From: Manis javanica
Taxonomy: Eukaryota; Chordata; Mammalia; Pholidota; Manidae
Direction of reading: 5' to 3'
NCBI RefSeq assembly: GCF_040802235.1
Contig: NC_133163.1
Coordinates: forward strand, 41,064,501-41,128,500
Length of the DNA: 64,000 bases
The notes beneath the pieces are model-generated. The model saw nothing but the letters and a program-made list of their open reading frames with translations. It searched no databases and had not been told where the DNA came from. Numbering within the stretch: position 1 is the stretch's first letter; the number at the start of each line of letters is the position of its first letter. The position numbers and the translations under genes are program-made. Of the stretch, positions 11,405 through 21,989 are shown one piece after another.

Positions 11405-11539
11405 TTTACCTCCTTCACAGGACCTTGCAGTTCACATTCTCACACTGCCTCTTGTGTTTTTTTGCAGGGGTCTGTCCTTTTCCTTCATGGCCTTTACCTC
11501 TTCCACAGTACATCGTAGTGATGCCATTTCAGTTACCAA
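11405..11539 (-). repeat. Right arm of gag inverted repeat
   Basis: This is an inverted copy of 10897-11030. It is followed directly by capsid-coding sequence, and by chance the antisense text is open in the capsid frame, so one 146-codon frame (11454-11894) runs through both. The right arm is foreign to the gag order and must be a secondary insertion or inversion. The spacer between the arms is about 374 bp. Confidence 0.85.
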
Positions 11540-12500
11540 GCCCCCACCCAAGGTTGTGGAGCACTCTGTGGTCCACCCCTATACTCAGGCTGAGCTGGTG
11601 GATTTGGGCTCCTGGTTTAGGCAGAAGCCCTCAGAGTCAATATCAGCTTGGCTCCTGCATCTGTGGGACTTAGGGGTGGATGGAATTGTTCTGTCAGGAT
11701 CAGAGATGGGAAAGCTGTCTTCCCTGACAGTGCAGCCTGCCTTGAGGCAGCGATTACAAAATGCACATCAGAGTCACTCCCTCCTCGATTGGCTTATGGT
11801 TGCACTTCGTGCTGTGTGGCCCAATCTGGGTGATCTGCCATCCTTCCCTGTTAGATGGCAGATGCTGAGCTCCAACAGGTGCTGTGAGAGGTAGGCATAA
11901 GAAATACCATCTATAGTCCAGAGAATTATGGCCCAGATGAAGAAATTTTCACTACTGGGATAAGAAATATTGTACTTCAAATGGCTCCTACATCCCTCTT
12001 TGGGTCTCTAGTGGCCATTCTTGCCCCTCACTTAGGGCAGCCCATAAGCAAGGTTACCTGTACAGTGGCAGACTTAGGAGAGGCTGAAGCAATGACAGCA
12101 TGGAAAGAAATAAGGTCTGCTAACTCACAAGAAGAATTTAAAAGGAGCCATGAAGGTTACAAGGATGCAGATGGGGGTTGATTTAATATGGGCAGGAGCA
12201 GATGGAAGGAAATTAGATGGGAAGACAAACAGGATCTTACTGGAGCTATGGCAATAGCTGAAACCAGAGCAGTAGTTCCAGCCATTAAGACCAAAGAGGC
12301 AGAGGTTGGAGACAGAGCCATGAGTCCAGTCTGTGTGTTTGCAAGACTTCCTGCTGGAGAGTGAGCCAACCTCACTTGAACTCACACAGGAAAATAATTG
12401 GGGAACATGGTTTGACTGAGGAGAAGGTTGAGGTACCTGTCCTGAGGTATCGGGGGGGACTGGAGGCCACATGTCAAAATATCTATCCATTGGTCCCCAG

Positions 12501-12760
12501 TGAAAATATAACATGTCCTGGCTCTGGTGGATGCAGGGGATGAATGTTCACTGATTTATGGTAACCCTGAGTGGTTTCCCAGGACCCTTGCTATTATAGA
12601 TGGATACAGGGGTAAGGCTATCAGAGTGAAACAATCCCAAATCCCTTTGGGAATAGGGCATCTACCCCCAAAGGAGTATACTGTGTATATCTCTCCCATC
12701 ACTGAGTGTATTTTGGGGATTGATATCCTGCAGGGTCTATGGCTGCAGACCACTGCAGGT
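12501..12760 (+). pseudogene. pro: Retroviral aspartic protease remnant
   Basis: The catalytic site reads L-V-D-A-G at about 12524-12538, where retroviral proteases have D-T/S-G. It is followed by a flap-like region and I-L-G-I-D at about 12713, the usual second conserved motif (hydrophobic-hydrophobic-G-x-D). The frame is open through this region and runs on into RT without a break, as in ERV-L elements. The frame begins before any ATG, as expected for a gag-pro-pol readthrough product. D-A-G rather than D-S/T-G may be a decay change or the family state. Confidence 0.75.
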
Positions 12761-12839
12761 GAGTTCAGGCTGAGAGTACGGGTGGTGAAGGTAGTTCTGA
12801 GGGGACATGTTAGGTACCTGCTCATAGCTTTGCCTGTGC

Positions 12840-13660
12840 CTTGGCAGGTGACTAATACCAAACAATACAAACTGTCTGGAGGGCCTAAAGAGATTGGAGA
12901 AACTCTCTATGAGCTGGAAATGGTGGGTATTATAAAGCCCACCCATAGTCCTTTCAATTCCCCAGTGTGGCCAGTAAAAAAGCCAGATGGCTCCTGGCAT
13001 ATGACTGTGGATTACAGAGAATAGAATAAAGTCATACCCCCTATGCATGCTGCTGTCCCCTCTATTGCAGGCCTGATGGATACCCTCAGCCACAAACTAG
13101 GAACATACCATTATGTGGTAGATCTTGCTAATGCCTTCTTTTCCATTGACATTGAGCAGGAAAGTCAGGAACAGTTTGCCTTCATATGGGAAGGATGGCA
13201 ATGGACTTTCACCGTCCTTCCACAGGGATACCTCCACAGCCCCACCATCTGTCACGGACTTGTAGCCCAGGACTTGGCTACATGGGAGAAGCTGCCAACG
13301 GTGCGGCTGTACGGTTATATTGATGATGTCATGCTCACATCTGATTCTCTTTCAAATCTAGAAGGTGCAGCACCTAGACTTCTACAACATCTACAGGAGA
13401 AAGGATGGGCTCAGCACCAAGGTTCAGGGACCTGGTTTGTCTGTCAAATTCTTGGGGGTCGTCTGGTTGGGTAAGACCAAAGTTATACCAGAGGCAGTTA
13501 TAGATAAAGTCCAGGCCTTTCCTACCCCTACAACTGTGGCATTGTTACAGGAGTTTTTGGATCTTCTAGGCTACCTGAGAGTGTTTATCCTGCACTTGGC
13601 ACAAATTCTGAAGCCCTTTTACCAGTTGGTACAAAAGGGCTTCGGGTGAGACTGGGATGA
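12840..13660 (+). pseudogene. pol: Reverse transcriptase remnant (pol)
   Basis: The RNA-dependent DNA polymerase domain is clear. It contains S-P-F-N-S-P-V-W-P-V-K-K-P-D-G near 12946, V-D-L-A-N-A-F-F near 13120 (first catalytic Asp), L-P-Q-G-Y near 13219, and Y-I-D-D at 13316-13327 (second and third catalytic Asp). A TAG at 13022-13024 interrupts Y-R-E. A frameshift near 13400-13410 moves the reading to the next frame, where the thumb region (L-G-V-V-W..., V-Q-A-F-P-T-P) is read to a stop at 13647-13649. All catalytic Asp codons are present, but the protein cannot be made whole. Confidence 0.88.
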
Positions 13661-14692
13661 GACATGTACATCTGCCTTTACTACAGTAAAATGGGCAGTC
13701 AAGGCCATGCAGGCCTTGAGTGTGATAAACCCATCAAGGCCCTGTGAGCTGGATGTTCATGTGATTGAAGACGGTTATGGCTGGGGTCTCTGGCAGTGGC
13801 TTGAATGAACTCGCCAACCTATTGGATTCTGGTCACAACTCTGGAAAGGGGCAGAGCTACGATACACTTTGATAGAAAAACAACTGGCTGCCATGTATCA
13901 CGCCTTGCTGGCTACAGAACCCATCACTGGAGTGGCCCTGATAAAGTTAATAACCACCTCTCCCATCTTGGGGTGGGTACGAGACTGCACCCAAAAGCCA
14001 AGGAGTGGTGTGGCACAAATGCCCTACACTGGCCAAGTGGGGTGCTTACTTACAGCAGTGTAGTACCCTCTCTACTAGCCCCCTGAGTGAAGAACTCCAA
14101 TGCTTATTGGGCCAGTGACATATACTAGTGAAAAGCAGGAAGAATTTATTTTAGAACCATGAGTAGCAGAGAGTCCCTATCGGGAGGGAAGAGCCCCTAT
14201 GCCTGAAGATGCATGGTACACAGATGGCTCCTGCCATGGGCAGCCCCCAAAATGGAGGCCATAGCTTTCCATCCTAAGACTGAGACAATATGGATGGAAG
14301 ATGGTGAGGGGAAGAGCAGCCAATGGGCAGAGTTGTGGGCTGTGTGGCTTGTGATCAGCCAGGAGCCCTCCCCAATAGTTGTCTGCACTGAGAGCTGGGC
14401 TGTCTATCAGGGCTTGACCCTGTGGCTACCAACCTGGTATCATGTCAACTGGTTGGTTGGTCACCAACTCCTTTGTGGGCAAGAATTGTGGCAAGACTTT
14501 GGGCCTGTGGTCAGACTAAAACATTATGTATATTATGTGACAGGTCATTTGCCACTGGCATCCCCAGGAAATGATGAAGCAGATAAATTGGCCCAGATAT
14601 GTTGGTTAGAAGGAAAACCTTCCTCTGATATAGCCCAATGGTTATATCAGCATTTGTTGCATGTGGGGCAAAAGACAATATGGGCTGTGTAG
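13661..14692 (+). pseudogene. pol: Connection and RNase H remnant (pol)
   Basis: 13661-14190 is the connection region read in shifting frames (about 13805-14086 shows G-F/W-S-Q and E-K-Q-L-A-A-type wording). RNase H follows: W-Y-T-D-G-S with its Asp at 14223-14225, S-S-Q-W-A-E-L for the Glu, and P-G-N-D-E-A-D-K near 14562 for the last Asp. The third acidic position reads T-E-S-W-A-V (near 14386), where the family has Asp, so a Glu replaces a catalytic Asp. The longest frame is 14213-14692, ending in TAG. Its role would have been degradation of the RNA strand during reverse transcription. Confidence 0.82.
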
Positions 14693-14699
14693 CCTGTTG

Positions 14700-15235
14700 G
14701 TGGGGCTTGCTTCTTACCTTTGAAGAAGTCAGCAGAGCTCAGCAGGAGTGCATCATATGCTCTAAAAGGGACTTATACTGAATTCCACAGCAATGTGGGA
14801 CAATAGCTAAGGGGCAGATACCCCTTGCCAGGTGGCAGTTACACTATACTGGGCCTCTGCCTGTGTCAGAAAGGTACCAGTATTCCATGACTTATGTAGA
14901 CATAGCTACTGGACTTCTAGTTGCTTTTCCTACACATTGTACAGACCAACAGACAAACAAAAGAGGCCTGAAGCATCTCTTTGCAGCCTATGGCCTACCA
15001 TAGGTAATTGATAGTGATCAAGGCACCCATTTTACTGGACATGCACTACATGAATGGGTGTAACAGTCAGGAATCAAATAGAAGTTTCATGTGCCATACA
15101 ATCCTACCACAGCAGGCATGATAGAGAGGTACAATGGTTTAAGATCTGGACTGAAGTCAGCTACCAAAAATCTGTGGTGATGGTTAGTCTGCTTATGGAC
15201 AGTGCTAAAGCATTTGAATAAGAAACCTGGAAAGT
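14700..15235 (+). pseudogene. pol: Integrase remnant (pol)
   Basis: The DDE core is readable across several stops: V-D-I-A-T-G with its Asp at 14899-14901, D-S-D-Q-G-T-H with its Asp at 15016-15018, and I-E-R-Y-N-G with its Glu at 15124-15126. Just upstream, E-C-I-I-C near 14746 is what is left of the zinc-binding C-x-x-C. In-frame stops occur at about 14778, 15001, 15061 and 15079. The enzyme would have joined the provirus to host DNA; this copy is dead. Confidence 0.82.
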
Positions 15236-16133
15236 GAGCCTGAGCCCCTTAGACAAATGCTAAGGCATATTGCTGCCTCCCCTATACAACTGCAAGTACA
15301 AACAAAGGAAGAAAGAATCATTGAAGCTGAGGTTTGGCCACCAGAATAATATCTTGCCGCCAGCACCAACTGCACTGAACCCTGGAGACTCCACCGAGTG
15401 GACGTGGCCTCGGACCTTTTGACACATGGACCAACAATGGCTGGCTCTCCTGGAACCTTGGGAACAAGGCCTGGAAGCTGACCTCCTGTGTAACAGCAGA
15501 GTGTCCCCCAAAGATCACAGTAGTACAAACTGAATGACCAGAAGGTAGGAACATCTTACCAGGGAGTTTTGTTTTATCATTATGGCCAGTGCCTGCACCT
15601 CCAGTAGCACTATATATAGACCCTTCAGTAACCCCCACGGGGGAAGAAGTAAAGGTATGGCATACTAGACCTGGAAGGAACCCCCTTCCTGCTACAGTCC
15701 TATCACAGGACCACTCTCTTGCATGCATCCTACCTGATGGACAAGATTTGTCTATATTAGTATCATTAAAACATGTGCTTATCATCCCTAAGGTCTTTGT
15801 GGGTTGGGCACACACCCTAGCCAAAAACTGCTACTCGCTGGGGTACATGGAGCTCCATATCCATACCACTACTAAGTGTGGGTCATTAACTCATCTGAGT
15901 AGAACTCGTGTTGAATATAGCTGGAATAACCTCCTCAGGTTTAAGGATTATTATAATTTTTGCTACCTGTATCAAAATTTTGTATCTTAATTTCTGTTAT
16001 TATCTATATGTTTTTGTTATCCTCTGTTGCTCTTGTGGAATCTGATTACAATGCTCCAGCTTTCTCTCACAGGGACCATTGTGGAAGATTGAGAGTATGA
16101 AGACTGTGAGGCGAGAATCCTGGAGCGGTGGAA
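15236..16133 (+). pseudogene. 3' end of pol / unassigned proviral region, env-less
   Basis: From about 15240 to 15540 the reading is broken. An open frame of 133 codons follows at 15589-15990 (from about 15540 if read from the preceding stop). It is rich in Pro and Val, and I do not recognise its domain. Position suggests the C-terminal part of integrase or a small extra gene such as the dUTPase seen in some ERV-L elements, but the conserved dUTPase motifs were not seen. No surface/transmembrane env wording (furin site, fusion peptide, CX6CC) is visible. The last 140 bp are non-coding, ending in a weak purine tract before the 3' LTR. Confidence 0.5.
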
Positions 16134-16485
16134 TGCAGATAAAGTGAAGGTTCCTATGGCCAGGATCCTCACTTGAACCTAAATTACTTGATGATGTAAC
16201 TGGCCTGCTGTTTGGGCCACTGCTTCCACACCTGTAGGCAATTAGTATTATTGACTGAGTTACTATATAAAGAGCTCTGCCCAGTGCTCTGAGAAAAGGC
16301 AGAGACAAAGAAGGATTACAGACCTGCAGACTGTTGGATGCAGATGTAATTCTAGTGCTCAACCTATCGCCAGGAGAACAAGCAGAGTAATAAACCATTT
16401 CACCCCAAGAACATTCTATTGTCATTCCTTGGTCTCACTGAATTCATAGTGAATTTGCCTGGGGCTGAAATCCACTGGCAAAACA
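16134..16485 (+). mobile_element. 3' LTR of the provirus
   Basis: This 352-bp LTR runs from TG to CA. It keeps a good TATA box 'tatataaa' at 16264-16271 and AATAAA at 16389-16394. It aligns along its full length with 10081-10421. It is followed by ccctt, matching four of the five bases before the 5' LTR. Confidence 0.9.
16264..16271 (+). promoter_or_regulatory. TATA box of 3' LTR
   Basis: TATATAAA lies 118 bp upstream of the AATAAA signal. The same position reads tatgtaaa in the 5' LTR and keeps tatataaag in the inverted LTR, so TATATAAA is probably the ancestral form. Confidence 0.6.
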
Positions 16486-16839
16486 CCCTTAATTTCTCAT
16501 TATTTCATCACAGGATATCAATATAGCTTACTAAAAATAAGGCAAGTCCACTCCTAAAAAGAAGACACTGTTCCTCAAGACCTTTGACATGCCAGAATCA
16601 TTGTACTGTCAAGAGCATTTCTCTCCACCAGGACATTTCCAAAGGTTACCAATGGGGAAATCTTCATCAATTGGGCTCTCACATTTTGCCAGAGACTATA
16701 TCATGCCTTCCACATTCCACTCAGGAAAGGGCCCTTTGTGCCAGCCAGAAAGTGAGTGAGCCAGTCCTAAGCCCCATCATACTGTCAGCTTCCGCAGACT
16801 TCACTCTCAGTCAGTTTCACCACCTATGTCAGTTTAGGT
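16486..16839. other. Unassigned sequence 3' of provirus
   Basis: Ordinary sequence with short open frames only. Nothing recognised apart from the target-site duplication base run at its start. Confidence 0.4.
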
Positions 16840-17240
16840 CCTCCAAGAAGCAGATGCTAAGATGTGTTAGACATGCAAACGATTTACTCGGGGGAGGATA
16901 ACAGGAAGGGAGCAGGAGTGGATATGGAGACCCTCAGACTTCCTTGCAGATATGACTCCTGCAAAAGGAGAGAAGAAAAGGATTGGTTGGGAAGAGGATC
17001 AAATCTCAGTGCAGTCCACAGAAAGTCTTGCCAAGCTGATGGAGAGCTCCCAAGAGAAGACTGCCACTAGAAGAGCCCACAGCAGGCAGGCAAGGCCCAG
17101 ATGGAACACCACACTGTGTTCAGTCAGTGGCTGGGAGCCACCAGGGAAGCATGGCTTTGGTGGGAGCACCCTGTGGCTCTAAATTGAGGTAGGTGGAAAC
17201 TGACAGTCAATTGTGACCAGAGCAGTTCCTATGGAATGAT
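16840..17240 (+). mobile_element. Unnamed interspersed repeat, copy 2 (LTR-like)
   Basis: It begins 'cctccaagaagcagatgc', then 'agacatgcaaacgattta', a purine-rich body and 'cacagaaagtcttgcc'. The start and order match the repeat at 8645-9035, so these are two old members of one family in the same orientation on either side of the provirus. Family name not assigned. Confidence 0.55.
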
Positions 17241-19529
17241 GGTGTGCAGGGTGTAATTCCATCACTGCTCTATGTGATGTGTCCTACCCCAGTGTTTCTG
17301 AGGATCCTCAGACTAGAGTGCTTGTATCACATGTCTCTGGTTTTTGAATTCCTACTCCTGCTTAAGTACTCTGTCTCCCCTATTGGTCTCACTACCATTT
17401 TTCGACAACCCCAATGCTATCTGGGCATCTCTGCCCCAAATTTGAAGAAAGACCTTCACTTCATTCTACAAAGTGACATTACCACAGTGCTGTGAGAGGT
17501 AAGATATGTGACAACAGGGAAAATATTTGTGATAATGGGGACAATGCCAAGAGAGAAATGAACCATTTAAATTTTAATTTAGCTGTCATAAATCCCCTGG
17601 TCCTTCCCTGCCACAAGGAATCTTTTACTAGTTTTTTTTCATCCCTCCCACAACCTACCCCTCCACCCCTCATTTCTCCTCCTGAGAAATATTTCCCATT
17701 CAATTCATTTATTATCTTAGTTTCTCAAAATTTTCCTTCTCCTGGGTTGTCAGAAGGAAAAAAAATATCGGTATTCCTCTCTTTTGCATTCCGTTGTGTA
17801 GTTTGTGGACAGTTTTCTGTCTTTTATTTCAACTGCTACCTAAGATGAGGATCTGGAGTCTAACTAGGCATAACTAAAAAAAGGGTTAATTAAAGTGTTT
17901 ATTTTAAATATTGTAGCCAATCTGGGATTTCTGGTACTTTTTCATATCTTGGTTTTTGCCCCTTTTGACTGAATTTCTATTTGTTAACAAATTATTAAAA
18001 ACTCAGTCTCAAGATTAAACAGAAGGTTATGATAGAGGTAATCCAAAGATACAAGAAAACAAATAGCCATAAGCCACATCCTTTTCTATGCAATACCTTA
18101 TCTCAAGTTCATTTTCCAATCTATTGGTATTTTCATCTTTGAAGATAGGTAACATTTAGTAATGGCAAATGTACATAAAAAAGACTACATATCAATTTAT
18201 GAACAGATGTAGGCATGTAGCCAACATGTATAAAAAGAAAATGTTTTAGGGAACTGATTCTTTGATGTGTAAGTTCTTTTGTAAGAATTTTTCTTTATCT
18301 CTCCCATGAAAAAAAACCTAGTTCAAAGCACAATCAGTCTTTCATGGAAAGGACAATGGATGGAAGCAATTTGAAGCAAATGCCCTTTGATTAAAAAGAT
18401 GACTATTTGACTTCTTAATAAATAATCAACATCAAAATAAAAGTCTAGATCTTTTCAAGTTCACATGTGTATGGTTTATTTTAGCAGAATTAAAATGGTA
18501 TATGTACTTTGAACTGTATAGTTTAAATACTTTTAAAAGACTCCTTGGAAATAATTTTAAAATCACCCAACTTCACTCATGCACTAAAGCATGGAAAACT
18601 GAAAGCAAATCAATAGCCCCAGAATATGTATTTGCCTTTCAGCATCACCTTATACCTGTAGCTTTTATTCTGAAACTACCCTTGTATGTAGTTTGTTTTG
18701 AAGTCACTTTTGATAGCGGGAGGTATGTGCTGCAATATACAGATAAGCAGAAAATGAACTGTGGATGAAAAAGCTATTAGTTCTAAAACTCAAAGAGAGT
18801 AACAGCCTCAGCACTGTGTGTTTGTCTTTTTCTGATTTAAAATTTTCTCTCTTCTATATGCCATATGATTGCCCCAATTTTGAACAGCTTATTCTGCACT
18901 TGCATTAGTTTATTGCTACAAGAAATTTTTTTCTTACCTACAAATTCCTTAGAAAAGTGATGATGTTCACACATCTTGTCTCCTAAAATGCCCCAGAAAT
19001 GGCAGCTATGGACATGGGGCAGGAACTCTGGTTGCTTCCCAGCTGACAATGCCACTTGGCCCCTGCTTCAACCATGGCTGTTTCTTTAAAAGACAAAGTT
19101 TCATTTTCATTTCCAAGAGTCCAGACAAAGGTTCTCAGTGAGTTGATATTTTCCACTCAAGCAAGCACAAAGCATAAAAATACAAACAATAGCTCTGCAC
19201 TCAAATTTAATTCTAATTACGTAGTTCTCTGAGTAGGCATTAGCTGAGAAAAAAGAAATCTGCTTATGATCTGATTGTCCTTTGTTTGTGGCAAAAAAAG
19301 ATTTCTTAAATGGTTGGAATTATTAAACTAATATTAAACTATTAATAAACTAGTATTAGTTTATGATCTAAAAAAATTAAGTTAAATTCGAAGTGAGGAG
19401 AATGAAAAGTATAAATTCTCTTCATATCCCCTTGTCTAGTAAAATACTTTTTATGGTAGTAATCACATAACAGTTTTCTGTGTATATTTCATGACCATTT
19501 TATGCATTTACATATACACTGTATATATG
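17241..19529. other. AT-rich intergenic sequence, no supported feature
   Basis: Open frames reach 118 codons (17492-17848) but show no domain and include low-complexity stretches. No repeat, RNA gene or CpG-rich stretch was recognised. Confidence 0.4.
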
Positions 19530-19920
19530 TAGTGGGTTAAATGATGTCCCCACAAAATTTATATCCACCAGGAATCTCAGAATGTGATCTTATCTGGAAT
19601 AGGGAAACTGCAGATGTGGCTAAGGTAAGGATTTTGAGATGAGATCATCCTGGATTAGAGCTCCAAATCAATGATGAGTATTCTTATAAGAAATAGAAAA
19701 GAAGACACACACACAGAAGGAAAACCATGTGAAGACAAAGGCATTAATTGGAGTGGTACTTCTATAAGCCAAGACACTGCAAGGATTATCTGCAGCCACC
19801 AGAACCTGAAGAGAGGCATGGAATAGATTGTCCCTCAGAGCTTCCAGAAGGAACCAACCCTACTGACACCTTGATTTCAAACTTGTGACTTCCAGAGCAG
19901 TGAAAGAATAAATACCTGTT
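19530..19920 (+). mobile_element. MLT1-like LTR (ERVL-MaLR), 5' part
   Basis: The sequence follows an MLT1-type LTR: 'gatgtccccacaaaattt', 'gcagatgtggctaaggtaagg', 'cttccagaaggaacc', 'tgacaccttgatttc', 'gacttccagagcagtg' and the AATAAA signal (about 19907) just before the break. The missing end, 'gttgttttaagtcactgagtttgtgg', is found 5.5 kb downstream at 25421-25494, so an L1 split this LTR. Confidence 0.8.
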
Positions 19921-20794
19921 ATAGGAAAGGGAAAAAGATGTCAACATGAGAAGTGAGGCAGCAACCTCCTCCCAAAATCACATATAACATGAAAATACAC
20001 GAAATACAACTAATCCTGAAAGGGAAACCCAAAAACTGAAGAACAGAGGGCCTGCACCTGGGGAAAAGAGAAGACCTCACAGAAAATGGTAAAGTAGCAA
20101 AGCCATGATCAAGCAGGACCCAACACTCACCCCACCACAGCTCCTGGGCAGGAGGAACAGAAACAGAGCAGGGAGGAAGTAGAAGCCCAGGACTGCTAAA
20201 CACTCAGCCCTGAATATCTGCTCTGGGAGCATGAACCCACATTACATGGTGCTCTGGAGATCAGTGGGTTGGAAAGCAAAGACAGGCAAAGTACTTGGAG
20301 TGCTAAAGGGGGAAAGATTCCACAGAATTTGCTGCTCAGGAGAAAGGACAGGTGGAAAAAATCATCCTGGCACACTCAGCCCAGCAGGTTGGGAACATTC
20401 AGGAGCTTCAGATGCTCTGTGCCCCTGGCTAGCAATGCAGCACTGAGACCACCACAGCTATTTGAAGCCTGCTGCTCCTTCCTCTCAGCAGGCACCAGAC
20501 TGTACACCTGCTGCCCTCACCATCACACCAGGCCAGCTGGAGGGTGGCCCTGCCTACAGCAGCTACAGGGGCATAATGCAGAGGCTCCTCCCTGCGCACT
20601 CAGCACACTGGACCTGGCAGGGGAGGCAGGCGCTGAAGCTGGGAAGCAGGAAAGTTCTTTCCTCTTGGCAGGCACTGGTTCTGCTCACCTGTGACCCCCT
20701 GCCATTGTTCCAGGTACAGGGCAGCTCCAGAGAGTAGAGCTTCTGGGCACTAGAGGGTGCCACCTATACAAAGTTATTATTCCATAAGAATCAC

Positions 20795-21690
20795 TAGAAT
20801 AAAACACAAAAATTTTTTGTACAAACAACAATCCCACAAACACCAGGAAGAGAGCTCAGTGAAATAGAAATCACCAATCTTCTTGATAAAGATTTCAAAA
20901 TAAAAATCATAAACATGCTCACAGAGCTAAAGAAAATGTTCAAGATCTCAGGGAGAACTTCAAAAAAGAGACAGAAACTTTGAAAAATACAGTATCTGAA
21001 ATGAAACATGCAATGGAGGGATTTCAAAGCAGATCAGATGAGGCAGAAGAGACAGTAAATGAAAGAGAAATCAGAGAAGAGGAAAACAAAGAAGCCAAGG
21101 GACAGAGAGAAAAAAGATCTCCAGGAATGAAAGAATAATAAGACAACTCTGCAACCAAACCAAATGGAACAATATTTGCATTATAGGGGTACCAAAATAA
21201 GAGAGATAAGGGATAGAAAGTCTCTTTGAGTAAATAATTGCTGAAAACTTCCCAGTCTGGGGAAGGAAATAGTCTCTCAGGTCATGGAAGTGCACAGATC
21301 TCCCAACATAAGGACCCTAGGAAGACAACACCAAGACATATAATAATTAAAATGGCAAAGATCAAGGACAAGGAGAGAGAATTGAAAGCATCCAGAGAGA
21401 GAAAAAAGATCATGTATAAGGAAAAGCCATTCAGGCTATCAGCAGACTTCTCAGCAGAAACCTTACAGGCCAGAATGGAGTGGCATGATATATTAAATGC
21501 AATGAAACAGAAGGGTCTCAAACAAAGAATACTCTCACCTGGAAATATTATTATTTAAATTTGAAGCAGGAATTCAACAATTTCCAGAGAAGCAAAAGCT
21601 GAGGGAATTTACCTCCCACAAAATGTCTCTACAGTGTATTTTAAAGGGGCTTCTCTAGATGGAAGTGCTCCTAAGGCTAAATAGTTATCA
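20795..21690 (+). pseudogene. L1 copy 1 ORF1 remnant
   Basis: ORF1 encodes the L1 RNA-binding chaperone that coats L1 RNA. The coiled-coil half is broken by many stops. The C-terminal domain is best preserved at 21238-21558, with R-H-I-I-I-K-M-A-K-I-K-D and A-R-M-E-W-H-D-I; homologous text is at 37919-38091 in copy 2. The frame ends before its normal stop. Not functional. Confidence 0.75.
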
Positions 21691-21989
21691 CCAGAGAAAA
21701 TAAAACCATGTTAAGGAAGTAGACCAATATATTACTAAGCAAATGCAAAATTAAATCAACTACCCACGAAATTGAAACTAGAGAAAAGAGGAAAACAAAA
21801 TCAGTCAAGGAATACACAAACAGTACATAATATGACACCTAACATACAAACAGTGGAGGAGGAGGAAGGAGAAAAATAAAGAACCTATAGATTATGTTTG
21901 AAATAGCTTAGGAAGGGAGTTAAGTTAGACTGTTATATAATAAGGAAGCTTCCCTTGAACCTTTGGTAACCACAAATCTAAAACCTGCA

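Larger units (their letters stand above)
10422..12500 (+). pseudogene. gag: gag remnant (leader, coiled-coil repeat region, capsid)
   Basis: This is the structural polyprotein region of the provirus. The first 350 bp are a non-coding leader. From about 10791 the sequence contains Glu/Lys-rich, heptad-like units repeated in tandem (see 10864-11230), which fits a coiled-coil matrix segment. The frame 10894-11157 shows two units, each with an L-R/L-P-G-x-x-E/K-E type core. Capsid-like sequence is open from about 11540 to 11894, including Y-T-Q-A-E-L and W-L-L-H-L-W-D, and continues in another frame at 11960-12181 (W-K-E-I-R). Stops and frame changes break it at least four times. A reversed copy of the coiled-coil region is embedded at 11405-11539. 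Assignment as gag rests on position and capsid wording. Confidence 0.7.
10081..16485 (+). mobile_element. Endogenous retrovirus, class III (ERV-L-like), two-LTR provirus
   Basis: The provirus has LTRs at 10081-10421 and 16134-16485 around 5.7 kb of decayed gag-pro-pol. The 5-bp flanks are ccctc before and ccctt after, a target-site duplication with one mismatch, so the two LTRs most likely belong to one integration. By eye the LTRs are about 85-90% identical, which means it is old. The coding order is gag, protease, RT, RNase H, integrase. No env is recognisable, as in the ERV-L group, and Y-I-D-D rather than Y-V-D-D at the RT site also fits that group. Every frame carries stops or frameshifts. 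No clear tRNA primer-binding site follows the 5' LTR, and the polypurine tract before 16134 is degraded. Confidence 0.85.

Noticed and set aside
15318-15824. 168-codon minus-strand frame in the 3' pol region
   Set aside because: It overlaps sense proviral coding on the other strand and shows no domain. Treated as a shadow.
20231-20763. Open frames up to 141 codons near 20.3-20.7 kb
   Set aside because: They lie in the GC-rich 5'UTR of L1 copy 1; no coding similarity seen.
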